From Paguma larvata (taxonomy: Eukaryota > Chordata > Mammalia > Carnivora > Viverridae): a DNA stretch of 64,000 nt. The stretch is taken from positions 124,001 to 188,000 of the forward strand of contig JAINVK010000527.1 of NCBI GenBank assembly GCA_030068075.1, in the 5' to 3' direction. Both the position numbers and the translations under genes were made by a program. Under the pieces are notes generated by a model. The model worked only from the letters and a program-made list of their open reading frames with translations, had not been told where the DNA came from and made no database searches. Below, one piece after another: positions 11,556 to 23,097 of the stretch. Numbering within the stretch: the first letter of the stretch is position 1; every line of letters starts with the position of its first letter.

Positions 11556-11758
11556 GGGGCGCCTGGGTGGCTCAGTTGGTTAAGCGCCCGACTTCAGCTC
11601 AGGTCATGATCTCACAGTTCGTGGGTTTGAGCCCCACGTCGGGCTCTGTGCTGACAGCTCAGAGCCTGCAGACTGCTTCAGATTCTGTGTCTCCCTCTCT
11701 CTCTGCTCCTCCCCTGCTCATGCTCTGTCTCTCAAAAATTAAATAAATATTAAAAAAA
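11556..11758 (+). mobile_element. SINEC_Fc-type SINE
   Basis: A well-preserved copy with the target duplication AAGAAATACTACA (11543-11555 and 11759-11771). The frame spanning it (11504-11746) is just SINE sequence. Confidence 0.95.
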
Positions 11759-12124
11759 AAGAAATACTACAATATTTTCCAAGAATTTTTTTTCATATCA
11801 TTATGTAAATACAAGTGTTATGCTTTAGACTAGTCTCTTCAACTCAGTTCAACTAAGCACTTATTTACAGATATCTTATTTTGGAGAAAGGTATTCTCAC
11901 AGCCTAAGGAAACAGGACATTGGTTATTGGTATTTCACTACTTGTGTAATTGCTAAAGTACCATTGGTATGTCTCCTGATATTAGAAATGATATAGCTGT
12001 AACCAATCATAGAAATTCCTCTGGAAAACATTTATTTACAAATATTGGTTTTCCATAAACATATGAAACATAATCACAATTCAATTATATTAAGGAAAAA
12101 ATATTACTGTTAAGATTATCTTCA

Positions 12125-12344
12125 CAGGGGGCGCCTGGGTGGCTCAGTCGGTTAAGCGGCCGACTTCAGCTCAGGTCATGATCTCACGGTCTGTGAGTTT
12201 GAGCCCCACATCGGGCTCTGTGCTGATGGCTCATCAGAGCCTGGAGCCTGCTTCAGATTCTGTATCTCCCTCTCTCTCTGCCCTTCCCCTGCTCACGCTC
12301 TGTCTCTATGTCTCTCAAAAATAAATAAACGTTAAAAAAAAATT
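12125..12344 (+). mobile_element. young SINEC_Fc-type SINE
   Basis: Close to consensus, including the ATAAATAAACGTTAAAAAAA tail. The perfect 15-base target duplication TTAAGATTATCTTCA is at 12110-12124 and 12345-12359. Confidence 0.96.
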
Positions 12345-12359
12345 TTAAGATTATCTTCA

Positions 12360-13259
12360 AGGGAACTTCACCAACATCCATTTTTGTAATTCTAAAGATA
12401 AATTACATCAAAAAGCAAATTACAATCAGAATGACACTTGGTAAGCATGAAATTAGAGAAAGAGAATTAAGTAGATAATGAAACATTTAATGGCTTTGGA
12501 ATCTGATAACCTAATGAATTCATATGATTTCATTTTATAATCACCCAACCTGCATCAGTTAAGTTTATAAACATTTGATATCTATAATAGTAAGAGTTAA
12601 AATGTTAAACTTGTTTGTGTTCCAAAATGTACACTGTATATATGCAATGGTTTTAAAATTCTTACTATGATTCACCTCTGAGCTATTAAGTATATATTGA
12701 TAATTATGATAAAATACAGATAACAGCAATGATTATAGTTTTCACAAGGTGTATAAGCAGAAATCAAAGGTCAATAAAATACACACAATTGTGCATTTGA
12801 AACATGTCTCCAGAATGGATTTCATATTGTTTCAAATTAAATGGAATTTCCTTAACATTTTGTTATTTAACTATAATATCCAACAAACAGAAAGATAAGA
12901 TAAATAATAAAAACACATTTTATTAAGTTAGAGGCAGAGAGAATTTGCTTAATAAATGATTATTATTTCATACTTCACAAATTTAGAGTCTAACAAGTCT
13001 CAGTGGTAGTAGAAAGTAAGTTGCACACTGTAGAAACTTCAGCTGTCATGACCTCACCTACCTACACTCTTTCTACTTAGAATTTTGCCTGACAAAGTTC
13101 AGTGCTTACAAAATACAAAACAAAACAAAACAAAACATATTTACAGAACGTGTATCTGACTTGATATATAAAAGTACTTTTGAAATACTGTTGCCAAAAG
13201 TTACAACCGATTTTTTAAATCTTCACATTAAAGTAGCATTTTAGTCATTTATTTTATAC
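12360..13259. other. unique AT-rich sequence
   Basis: No gene or repeat family recognised. A (CAAAA)n-like run, ACAAAACAAAACAAAACAAA, lies near 13117-13136. Confidence 0.4.
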
Positions 13260-14285
13260 ACATTGATTTCACGCCTGTTGTATGCATGGTGAGTGGAGAC
13301 TGGGTGAGCAGAAGCCACGACAGGAGAGTGACAGGTGATGCGGGGCTGGGTACAGGTGATGTAGGGTAGGTGATGAGGAGGCTGGGTAAGGATTGGCTTT
13401 TAGCCTTAGTGAAAGATAGTTATTTGGATTGCTTTGAGCCAAAAATGGTGTGACCTGACTTATATTGTGTGATGACGCTCTGGCTTTTCTGTAGAGGGCC
13501 CACCATAACGGAGGCAGAAATCAAAATAGGGAGAATATTTGGAAGAGTATTGCAATAACCTGAGTAAGAAATGGTGGTGGTTTGACCAGGATGGCAGTCG
13601 TAGTAAGAAATATTCAAAATCTGCGTCTAATTTATTTGTAGACCTGATAGGATTTGGTGATTGGAGGATGTAAGGTATAAAGGAAAGTGTTACAAAGCTC
13701 GAGGCTGAAGAAATGAAACCAGGCAGTTGCCTAAGATGGAGAAGGAGCAGGTTTAAAGGAAATAAGCATTTTGGTTTTGCACTTGTTAAATTTTAGATGA
13801 GTGCTTGAGATTCAAAATGGAAATGTCAAGAATCTGAGATATTGGCTCTCAGTGAAGTAATCTGGGCCAAAGATAAAATTTTGGGAGTTCACAGTGAGTT
13901 GATGGTGTTTTAAAGACTTGACGTTGGAGGTGACCCAAAGGACTGTATAAAAAAGAGGAGTTCCAAGGTCCACGCTCTGAGCAACTCCAACATACAGAGT
14001 TCAGGAATATGAGGAGGATCCAGCGCAGAGGACAAAAATAAGAAACTTGAAAATGTGGAGGAAAATGAACGAGAAAGTGGTGTCCCACAGGAAGAAAATT
14101 AAGGAAGTGTTTAAAGACGGATGAAGTGATCAAGAGTTTCAGACGCCGATGTCAGATCAGCTAATAGGAAGGCTAAAAAGTATCCATTGTGTTGACAATT
14201 GCAAGGCATTAGTGACTGTGAGAAGAAAGATTTTGCTGAAGTGGCAAGGGTGACAGTCTGACTGTGATGTGTTAAAACAGAGTAA
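13260..14285 (-). mobile_element. LINE-2 (L2) ORF2 relic
   Basis: Read on the minus strand, the broken frames resemble the L2 reverse transcriptase. One frame (minus 14133-13849) has GPWNSSFLYSPLGHLQ, matching the RT block that usually reads GPLLFLLYTPSLGDL. Upstream of it is a SSVFKHFLNFLPVGHH-like stretch corresponding to the region before it. A second frame (minus 13617-13420) has TTISYSGYCNTLPNI, matching the conserved LDYCNSLL segment. The YADD catalytic block between them is too decayed to see. Frameshifts separate the pieces, so the element is long dead. Confidence 0.7.
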
Positions 14286-15872
14286 GATTGGAAAACGAAA
14301 ATATAAATTAACAATTTGAGAAGATTTTTCTGGAAAGGAAACTGTACAGATTGTGTATTATCTAGAAGGGGAAATGGGTTAATCAGAGGCAGAGCTTGTT
14401 TAAAACTCTACCTTTTTCAAGCAGCAAACTTTTGGAGGAAAATGCTATCAACTTGCACATGTCTCCTGGGTCAGACTGTGTTTCATGGCCACTCCCCCCA
14501 ACAACGGACGCTGGGAAAATGACTGCTTATCCAGGAACACTGCTTCCCTGAATACAATCAAGGTCCTATTAACAAGGAAGAAAGAGTGAATATATATAGT
14601 GGGAGGCAACTAACAGGGTCTGTTATAAACCCCTACAAAGGGCCAGATATTGTCCTTAATCATGTGCCAGTTTCCTTTTAAATCCTGTCATTGACACTAA
14701 ATAAGAGTGCATTTTTTTTCATCTTGTCAGTGCGCTTGGCTAGCTCTACCCATTTTTCTATTACTGTGATTGTATTACCACTTTCAAGGTCTAACTTAAA
14801 GGAGAATTTAGTTTGGATTTGCAGACACTAGAGACATATGAAAGCAATTAGGGACATCAGTGCTTTCTGACTGCCGTTGCTAATCTTAAGGACCCTACTT
14901 CCCTTACTTTGTTTCATCTCTACTAGCCCATGATGAGTTGCTAGAGTTTGGGTTGATAACGATTTCTTCAAGTCTTAAGTATGTCATGTAAGATTCATTG
15001 TAATGCCATTTAAACATATGCTGGGTTGTATAGCTCAAAAGGGTGTCTCAAGGACAGAGAAATGCCCCCCCAAACCCTAACCAGCAAAATGTGGGACAGA
15101 TGGCATCTCCATTACGTCTAGCTCCCTAATTATGAAGTTTCACACAGGACAGGTGATTCTCTTCCTAAAATTATCAAAACCAAGTGCTTAGGTTGTATTT
15201 CACAGGGGCCGGAGCGGGGAGAAAGTATTTTCATAGGGCGATTCTACATAAAGAGGAAATCCTTCAGCGAATATTCGTACATTTGTACAATTCTCTAATC
15301 GGCACGCTTACTCTGAACAAGCAGTAAATAAGGTACTATTAAAAAGAACATTTCCAAAGATAGATGCATTATTACTCATGTTTCCCAGTCACTGAATTTA
15401 TCTACATCCCTTCTCAGAATTTGCAGTGTTTTTAGTGAGTAAGAGGGGCAGAATGTATTCAAATGTAACCCCTACATGCTCTTAAAAAGACAGAAATATT
15501 TTCCTGAAAGTGACTCACTGTTTCAATGTGACTGTTTCTGCACTCAGTCTCAGAAGATTTCTGCATACAATTTCCCCTGTGAGGAGTAAAGATGTACAAT
15601 TGTACTTCAGCCTTGGTTCAATCTTGTGCTGGGCTTTCATTTTCATAATTTCAACCAAATTTTATAGACTGTCTCCACTGTATCATAGTTATAATAATCT
15701 GGGAATAGGAAAGTGAGAAAGACAGTTGTGTTGCCCTAAAGAAGTTTAAATTTTGAGGGCAGTAAGACAATGAGATGTATGCTGAGGGTACAAGGCTATG
15801 AAGAGGCCTGTAGGTAACAAGGGAGGTAGTCAGAGGAGAGAGAAAACAGGAAGTGGTGTGTGAGTTTAAATC
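14286..15872. other. largely unique sequence
   Basis: About 1.6 kb with no exon or RNA gene recognised. The piece GTGGGAGGCAACTAACAGGG near 14600-14619 has the look of an old interspersed repeat. The 14640-14710 stretch (CCAGATATTGTCCTTAATCATGTGCC) resembles a worn MIR or L2 end. Neither can be called. Confidence 0.35.
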
Positions 15873-15881
15873 AATAGCATT

Positions 15882-16110
15882 GGGGCACCAGGGTGGCTCA
15901 GTAGGTTGAGTGCCTGACTTCGGCTCAGGTCATGATCTCACGGTCTGTGAGTTCAAGCCCTGTGTTGGGCTCTGTGCTGACAGCTCGGAGCCTGGAGCCT
16001 GCTTCAGATTCTGTGTCTCCCTCTCTCTCTCTCTCTCTGCCCCTTCCCTGCTCACAGTCTCTTTCTCTGTCTAAAAAAATAAGTAAACATTTTTTTAAAA
16101 AGTTAAAAAA
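15882..16110 (+). mobile_element. SINEC_Fc-type SINE (first of a head-to-tail pair)
   Basis: The head GGGGCACCAGGGTGGCTCAG is followed by all the usual domains. AATAGCATT precedes it (15873-15881) and follows it (16111-16119). The CT domain has an expanded (CT)n run. Confidence 0.94.
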
Positions 16111-16122
16111 AATAGCATTTAA

Positions 16123-16362
16123 GGGGCGCCTGGGTGGCTCAGTCAGTTAAGTGTCCGACTCCTGATGTAGGCTCAAGTCATGAGTACAGAGTTCACTAGT
16201 TTGAGCCCTGTATTGGGCTCTGCATGGACAGTGCAGAGCCTGTTTGATATTCCCTCCCTCCCTCCCTGTCTCTCCCTCTTTCTGCCCCTTCCCCTGCTCA
16301 TGCTCTCTCTCTCCAAGTAAAGAAAACTTAAAAAATATTTTTTAAATAAATAAAAATTTAAA
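16123..16362 (+). mobile_element. SINEC-type SINE (second of the pair)
   Basis: A more diverged copy. Its region after the B box (CCTGATGTAGGCTCAAGTCATGAG) and the CCCTCCCTCCCTCCCTGTC domain differ clearly from the first, so it is a different subfamily and not a tandem duplicate. Flanks are AATAGCATTTA (16111-16121) and AATAGCATTTA (16363-16373). Confidence 0.92.
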
Positions 16363-16373
16363 AATAGCATTTA

Positions 16374-17773
16374 GGAGCTGATCGCCGTCCACAAACACAA
16401 AACTAGCCCCTCTTAGTTTCACTATCTATTTCAATATAAATTTATAATTTTAAGGATTAACTCCAGAGCCAAATAATACATCCATGAAACTATTTGCCAA
16501 TTTAACTGTGAAAATAATTCCCATCCTTTAAACTTTATTATTTTCTTGTGGTTTTTAATAGTTCTTGTTTCTATTTGTATTGGCTTCCACTGAAGCTGGA
16601 ACGGTGTTAATATGTTGGTGTACTGCAAGGTGCCTTAGCACAGGTACTCAGTATCAAATATCTTTCACGGTCCCTTTAGCCCCCATTTTCCAGAACACTT
16701 GATAGTCCCTCCTGATTATTCATGTGGGCCACAAACTTTCCTTTCCTAACTCTCCTTCTCTATATTCCTTTCCAAGTCTGCTACTTTTGTGCATGTTGAC
16801 TAGAATTCCAATGATGCACATATTTTGAATTGCTGAAATCCTATGAAATTATAAAATCAATGACTTCAGTCTAAGAATACCAACACTAAAAAAAAAAAAA
16901 AATACCTATTTATAGTGGGTAAGGCTGTTTTGCAGCTAACAATGAGCAATGGGATACCAAAGTCTTGTTTGGAGATGCTGCAAATTTGAAGCTATGTTTG
17001 GATTTTTAAAGTCTCTTTATGTTTTAAATGTACTATTTATGAGAATTAATAACCTTGATGTCTCTGATGTTTTCTATGAAAAATTGATTTTCACGTGTTG
17101 ACGGCTTCTTCTCGATCTAAAACTGTGGATTTTTTTTTTTCTGGATGTTTTCAGAGATCATGAACCTCTTGATAACTTCACCCTGCAAATTTGCAATTTG
17201 TTTCATACAGAGAGAATTCTTAAAATGATTACAATAGCTTTCGATAAATAATAAATCTTTGGGGAAAGAGTGGAGTCCACTATGTGCACAATGTGTTTGG
17301 AAAATAAATTATCCAAATATACGTTAGTTAATATTTTTATGTGTTTATATGTATGTATATATATGTTCTTACATATGTGAATATGTACATATTTGTGTGT
17401 TTGCATGTATTTTAATATATATGTAAATACTATGCTTTTGTATTCCTTGGCGTCAACGAATTTTGACAAACTTTGCTGGGTCATTCTTATTCCCTAGAAG
17501 CCTCATTATCTTCAGAAAAATAGGTGAGAATATATGTAATGAAGATAAAATAGAATATTTTTCCAGCACTTACCCTGGAATGTGGAAACAATAATATACA
17601 TCTTCTACTACTTCCTCATGTACCTAAGTGGTCCATTTCTGTACCTACTGGGATTTTTTTTCCCTGGAATTGCATAACGTACAATATGTGAGACAGATGG
17701 AAACTCCCTAAGATCAACTCCCTAATTTTCTACAAACTTTTATCCAAGCTCACCCTTCCTGAATCCAAAGTCC
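16374..17773. other. unique AT-rich sequence
   Basis: No gene recognised. It contains a poly(A) run near 16889-16903 and a TG/TA-rich stretch at 17330-17425 (GTATGTATATATATG). The minus-strand frame opposite that stretch is low-complexity and not coding. Confidence 0.4.
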
Positions 17774-18055
17774 CAGCACTCTGACATTTAGGACTGGATC
17801 ATCTTCGCGCGTGTGCGTGCATGCATGTGCACGTGCTTGTGCACATGTCTCAAGATATTTTTTGTGCACTGTAGGATACTTAGTAAGAGATGAAAGATTC
17901 ATGTGATCTGAAGAGAAACCAGAGTATTGTAGGATATTTAGAAACATCCCTCTTACCACCTAGATGCCGGTAGCATCACCCCCTCATTCTGTGACAATCA
18001 AAAATGTCTCCAGACATTGCCACATGTTCCCTAGGGGCAAAATCATCTTGGTTCT
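17774..18055 (+). mobile_element. MER20-type hAT-Charlie DNA transposon
   Basis: The order CAGCACTCTGACATTTAGGA, then TGCACTGTAGGATACTTAG, CACCTAGATGCCGGTAGCA, and AAAATGTCTCCAGACATTGCCA follows the MER20 consensus. It carries two extra pieces: a purine/pyrimidine alternating run (17806-17836) where the consensus has TTGTTGTGGGG, and a partial repeat of the TGTAGGATATTTAG segment (17869-17882 and 17928-17941). MER20 copies have been reported as regulatory DNA in endometrial cells, but nothing here tests that. Confidence 0.7.
17806..17836. repeat. alternating purine-pyrimidine run (Z-DNA prone)
   Basis: Thirty-one bases alternate strictly, starting CGCGCGTGTGCG. After a one-step break another alternating run continues to 17848. 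Such sequences can flip to left-handed DNA under negative supercoiling. Confidence 0.85.
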
Positions 18056-18079
18056 ATTTCTTGCCATGAATGATCAGAC

Positions 18080-18220
18080 TTGTACATTGGTCAGGTCTAC
18101 TGTTGACTCTGGGAAAGTCATTAAACTCTAATTTTTTAATGTTCTTATCATTAAAAATGAGCATTTAATCCTCATTGCCCATATTTATTAGTGTGGTAGC
18201 ACGAGTTAGAGATAACTGTC
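18080..18220 (+). mobile_element. MIR SINE fragment
   Basis: TGTTGACTCTGGGAAAGTCATTAAACTCT (18102-18130) matches the MIR core GTGTGACCTTGGGCAAGTTACTTAACCTCT. It is followed by a worn version of the ATCTGTAAAATGGGGATAA segment. Confidence 0.5.
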
Positions 18221-18399
18221 CTATGGAGATAGATGTGGCTGTAAAAATATTACTCATGGTTCTCATGGTTCTTTTTATCCCTCCACAAAACAGATGTTTA
18301 AAGTAGACATTAAATCCTATTTGAAACATAATTTAAGCCAAAGGGTTAATTTTTCCTGAAATTTCTGTGTAATTGGAGTGTTTTTTACTTGTGTCTTCT

Positions 18400-18925
18400 A
18401 GCCCCACAGTACTAAGATACCTAACATTGCTGGCATCCTGTCCCTATGGAAAGGGTGCCCACAGCACACTGCTCAGCTGCTGCGGCTGCTCTCATCTCAC
18501 CGTAGGGAGAGGGGAAGTGGCACATGTTCTGAGGTTGCTCGGGCAACGTGTGGAAAGCCACCCTGAGCACAAGCCAGGAAGAATTCCAAGTTTTCAGCCC
18601 ATCACGCGGGATACTGAGATCCCCACATGCTCCCCTTCACGTCCTATAGCGAGCATGCTTAGCAGTCACTGAATTAAGTTAACAAATCAATTTCAAGCTA
18701 CAAATGCTCTTGGTAAATAGGACAAACTCCTGCCAGTTGACCGGCTGTATGACATGCCACAATATGACAGGCATGGAAATTTCACCATCGGTGAAACAGG
18801 ACAGAGTTCATCCACTTGAAACACTGGTTAGATCCGACCTCGGCTGTGCAAAATTTCTCTGCCATGCATTAGCACAGCTGTGCTGACCATAGCGCCCTAG
18901 TCCAAAAAGCAAACACACAAATAAA
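18400..18925 (+). other. CpG-richer unrecognised block, possible terminal exon
   Basis: The block is less AT-rich than its surroundings and holds about ten to twelve CpG dinucleotides in 500 bases, in a window otherwise nearly free of them. It begins after a splice-acceptor-like TTACTTGTGTCTTCTAG (18387-18403) and ends with an AATAAAG poly(A)-signal-like sequence at 18920-18926. A frame of 99 codons (18373-18672) and one of 60 (18704-18886) have no recognisable domain and are separated by stops. It could be a non-coding terminal exon, a conserved regulatory element, a decayed gene piece or an unknown transposon. I do not recognise it. Confidence 0.3.
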
Positions 18926-18994
18926 GCCCTGGTCTTTCCAGAAAACCCTTTCAATTTCCACTAGTTCTCTTTTGGAGGAAAATAAACTATTCCA

Positions 18995-19316
18995 AGTTTG
19001 AATATATAAAGTATATAAATATATATAATAGATAAAATTATATAAATATATGTTTGCATATAAATATATAGAGTATATAATATATAAAGCATATATTATA
19101 TAAAGACTTTATATATATATATAATTGTACAGATATATATATCTATATAACAGATATATAGATATATATTTAATATTAATAGATAAATAATAATTATATA
19201 TGATATATAATAGATAACAATTATATAAATATGTGCTTGTATATAAATATATAAAGTATATAATATCTATAAAGCATATATAATATATAAAGACTTATAC
19301 ACACACACACACTCTG
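18995..19316. repeat. TA-rich satellite with internal duplication, ending in (AC)n
   Basis: More than 300 bases of ATATAAAT-type low-complexity sequence. A segment of about 90 bases at 19022-19110 recurs at 19205-19296 with substitutions, for example TTTGCATATAAATATATAGAG against CTTGTATATAAATATATAAAG. It ends in a short (CA)n run at 19300-19313. It is likely to be variable and fragile. Confidence 0.9.
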
Positions 19317-19499
19317 AGTTCTTTATGATGTCATCATCATCTTCACCCTGGTTGCTCAAGAAAGAAATCCAGGCACTCTCCTCCATCTACCACTTTCCCT
19401 CATTTCTCTCTCTCGTCAATCAACCCGATGGCCATTAAAGCTTTCTTATTCCAACATTTAAATATCTGCTAAATTCACCCCCTTCCTTGTATCCCGCTA

Positions 19500-19730
19500 C
19501 CATCCCACTCCCTATCATGCTTCTTACTTTCACCTGGATTATTACAATAGTATCCTAATTGGCCACCCCGCTTTACAGCACACATCCGACCATTCTGTAA
19601 ATACAGACATGATTCACTTTCTGCAATGCAGATCTGACAGTATCTCTGCATGTTCAAGACCATTTTCAAGTGGGTCAGCTGAGTCCAGCTCCCTCTTTCC
19701 CCACATCTCCTACAATGCCACGTATAAGGT
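19500..19730 (+). mobile_element. LINE-2 (L2) 3' fragment
   Basis: TGGATTATTACAATAGTATCCTAATTGGCC (19537-19566) corresponds to the L2 codons for LDYCNSLLTG. GATCTGACAGTATCTCTGCATGTTC and CTCCTACAATGCCA downstream match the later L2 segments. Frame shifts and a missing stretch show it is a decayed relic. Confidence 0.5.
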
Positions 19731-20044
19731 GGGAACTCAACAAATAGCTGCCGAGTGTGCCCTCTTGGAACGTTCTCCATGTATGACTGCATTCCAGTAG
19801 AGGGCAGTTTCTCACCCAGAAACTTCCAAATAAGCACTTGCCAAATGAGGCTGTTTGGGTTTGAATGCTGACTCTACTCACTTGGTCCATTACTCACATG
19901 GTACATAAGACAGGAAGGAAATTATGTCAAAGAAGATTGAAATCCACACATGAATATGTTGTAGGTAACTGAAGCTTTCTCTGTCTTTGAAATGACAAGA
20001 AACAGATTCGAATAGAAGTCCGGTGCTGTGGTTTTGAGAGCACG

Positions 20045-20170
20045 TCCAGTGTAGTAGAAAGAGCAGAGAATTGGAATTAAAAAAAACTGGGTCCTGAGCC
20101 TGAGTCCTGTCCAAATAATTTTTCACCTTCTCTTAGATTCTTCATGTAGAAAATTAGGAGGAACACTATG
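20045..20170 (+). mobile_element. MIR SINE remnant
   Basis: AGTGTAGTAGAAAGAGCAGAG followed by CTGGGTCCTGAGCCTGAGTCC matches the MIR 5' half (tRNA-like head and B box). A TTCTTCATGTAGAAAATTAGGA segment matches the TCATCTGTAAAATGGGGA region. Confidence 0.65.
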
Positions 20171-22479
20171 TTACTAATGAAAAACTGATATACAAAAAGG
20201 AAGTGCTCAACTGGGAGCCATTACAAATACACATCCGCAAATTTTTCTTATCATTTAGCTTATTCTCAGTTCCCTAAAACTTATGCACAAATTCTGACAG
20301 CTTTGACAGTGACAACTTGACCCTAGACCTCAGGTTAAGAACATTTGCTTTATAATTTACACCATAATTTCCTGTTCGGCCTAGCATTTAATCTTCTGAA
20401 AACTCCTGGAGTGTTATATATTTTTATTCTCTCTAATTACATAAGTAGTGAACATGAAAAAGAGGATTTAAACTTAATTGAAAAAGCTATGTTTGCTTTA
20501 TTCATCTTCTATTCTCTAAAAGGAAAGATGTTTATTAACAAACTATACCAAGAGAACATTTTTATCTTCACGAGTACATCTGAAAAATATTAGGATTGCA
20601 AAATGGTTTACCATAAATGGGGAAAAAATGGATTTTCCTGTTTTCCACTGACACAATTACCTCAAATTACCACTGCAATGCAGTAAGTCTTTGTGGAGAT
20701 CAGGGAGTATATTTAAACAGAACAAAGAAGCTTTAGTCCAGAGTTAAATATAGGACGTGCAGCACTCACAACGAGGCTGTGCAAATCACACCAGCACAAA
20801 TGTTTAGTCCAAAGAGAAGAAAAATCTTTCAAAATCGGTTCTTTAAAGCTCAATGCAGTGTTACACTTCTACTGGTTGTCCGGACATGAGATTTCCTGTA
20901 CCCTAAGAGCAGGACATGTCATGAGGGACTATCAGAAGAACCATTCCCTTTCCTTGAAACTGTGGTTAGTATCCTAAGATCATGCTTCATTTTAGGAATC
21001 ATGGACCTAAAATGACTGGGATCGGAAATTCCACTATTCAACTTATTAAAAAAGCTGAACAATGCTTACATAGTGGCATTGTGTTAAACTTCCCTCATAT
21101 ATTGGGCATATCACCTGGCTTGTTCCTAACCTGGATATCTGTTACTCTATATTTGCATACATGGTATCTCTATATATTCTATGTCTGCCCGTGCTCATTA
21201 ATTGGGAATAAATACTAACTAGTTGAAAGTCAGATAGCTGAGATCTAGAGTCATTCTGAATTTAAGAAAGAAAACAGTTTCCTTGATGACTTGTACTTTT
21301 GTTCTTTTTTTTTTCTTATATAAGATATGGGAATAACATTGATCTACTTCCTTCAGCTATTTAAAGAATCTGTAGAAAAGAATTTAAAGTATTTCATAAA
21401 CCAACACCATACATATCCATGGTACTGTTATTATTATTTTTTGTTCCAAAGAAGGTATAGCTAAGATAGGACTAAAGAAAACTCTTAGATGAACAGACAG
21501 ATGTCACGGGGAATGAATAAGGTATTTGCTTGTGATTAGATAGATACCTCTGTGTGATGCAGTTACTATAACCAGAGAAATCCAGAAAGATCTAGCCTAA
21601 ACTGGACTTGGCTTGACACTGCATGATACTACCTTGTTTCTGTCACTGCACACCTACATATATTGTCTATCCTCAAATCTTCTCATTTTGTAGACATTCA
21701 AGACCCTTAACCTGCAATTGTTTGGCTCTTGGTGATATATGGCTGGGGAAAAGCCCAGAAATGATAAAGAAAAAGGGAGGGCTGCTTTCCTAGTTGCCTT
21801 CACTGACTGGAAATTTCCTAAGGCCACAGTTAAGGAATGTCTGCAATGCGGTATGCAGTCTGCCACACTCTCATATCTGAGCCTCTTTAGAAACCCAATC
21901 ACAGATTATGACTCCTCCTCACATTGTAATCCGGGCAGCCACCACCAAGAACCGGGAGTTGGCATGCAAACAAAACCCATTTATCACTCCTGCCCTAGGC
22001 TGGAGGTGAAAGCTGCAACCTGAGCTTGGTGCGTCTTCACAGGCAGTTATAACTTCTTTTCATTAGAAGAGAAATACTGCCATCATCACTTCTAGCTCTT
22101 ATATATACTATCAAATATTGAAGTTCAACCTCTGATCATTAACTTTGGGATAAGAACTTCTTTTAGTGATCATTCACTATCCACCGCTGATTTGAGAGAG
22201 ATGGCACCTATCTATCACTGTCTCTTTGGAATGTTTTTTGCTTTCGTTCCCAATGTGCCAGCTCTCTCCCCATGCAGAAGCCACTGCGTGGTTTCCTTTT
22301 GCTTCTACATCATACCATTCTCGATGTCTCAGTAATCTTTGAAAGAGGCTGATGAGGGTCACTGGGGGATGAGCAACATAAACCAGAGGCGATTCGCTTA
22401 CAGAAACACAGCCACATGTCCTTGAGTAGTCGAAGAAATTCAGGATGTGTTCTATGGCCGCCAGTTAAAGAATGGGTAA
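20171..22479. other. unique sequence, about 2.3 kb, no gene seen
   Basis: No recognised repeat or exon. A T run lies at 21306-21314. The stretch 21650-22030 is slightly less AT-rich, with plus and minus frames of 80-94 codons overlapping each other. Neither shows a motif, so I treat both as chance frames. Confidence 0.4.
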
Positions 22480-22665
22480 TGTGCAAGCCATACTAGCAAT
22501 GCTTTAGTTCAGTTCTGCCAGTTACTAACTTTTGGGTTTTGGAGAAATCCTTCAACGTCTTTCTGCTTTGAATTTAACAGCAAAATGAACATACTGGATA
22601 TACTCTACGGGCTATCAAGGATAGAATGAGGAAAAAACTGTAGGTGCTTTGTAAACCACAAAGCA
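22480..22665 (+). mobile_element. MIR SINE remnant
   Basis: AGTTCTGCCAGTTACTAACTTTTGGGTTTTGGAGAAATCCTTCAAC matches the MIR core around CTGCCACTTACTAGCTGTGTGACCTTGGGCAAGTTACTTAAC. GGATAGAATGAGG further on matches the GGATTAAATGAG segment. Confidence 0.6.
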
Positions 22666-23097
22666 TAATCATGGTATCATGTAAGTTTGTGGTTCACTAC
22701 CCAGACAAAAGTGGATGACATATACGGACATTTAAGGACATAAAATAGACTCACGTCAAAATAAGGAAGTGACTGGCCTCTAGCCACAGCAACATATATA
22801 GTACAGTCATTGCTTGAGTAAGTCGAATGTTTGTGATAAATCAATGTTTGGTGATTTATATGATTTTTGTCTTTGTTGTCATTTTCTCCTTGTTTGTTAA
22901 GAATAGACATATATAATTTATGTCATACAATCATTGATTTTAGTTTCAGTTCTGTGAGTTTTGATAACTGTGTACACCTCTGTACCGTTGCCCAAAACAA
23001 GAGTTAGGACATTCCCACTACTCTTGAAAGTTTCTTTCTGTATTGTATCTATCACATGGGTATCAATATACCCATGTTAGCAAAGGCAATCATTTCT

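Noticed and set aside
18373..18672. 99-codon frame in the CpG-richer block
   Set aside because: No recognisable domain, and a stop follows with no continuation. I list the block as unexplained DNA instead.
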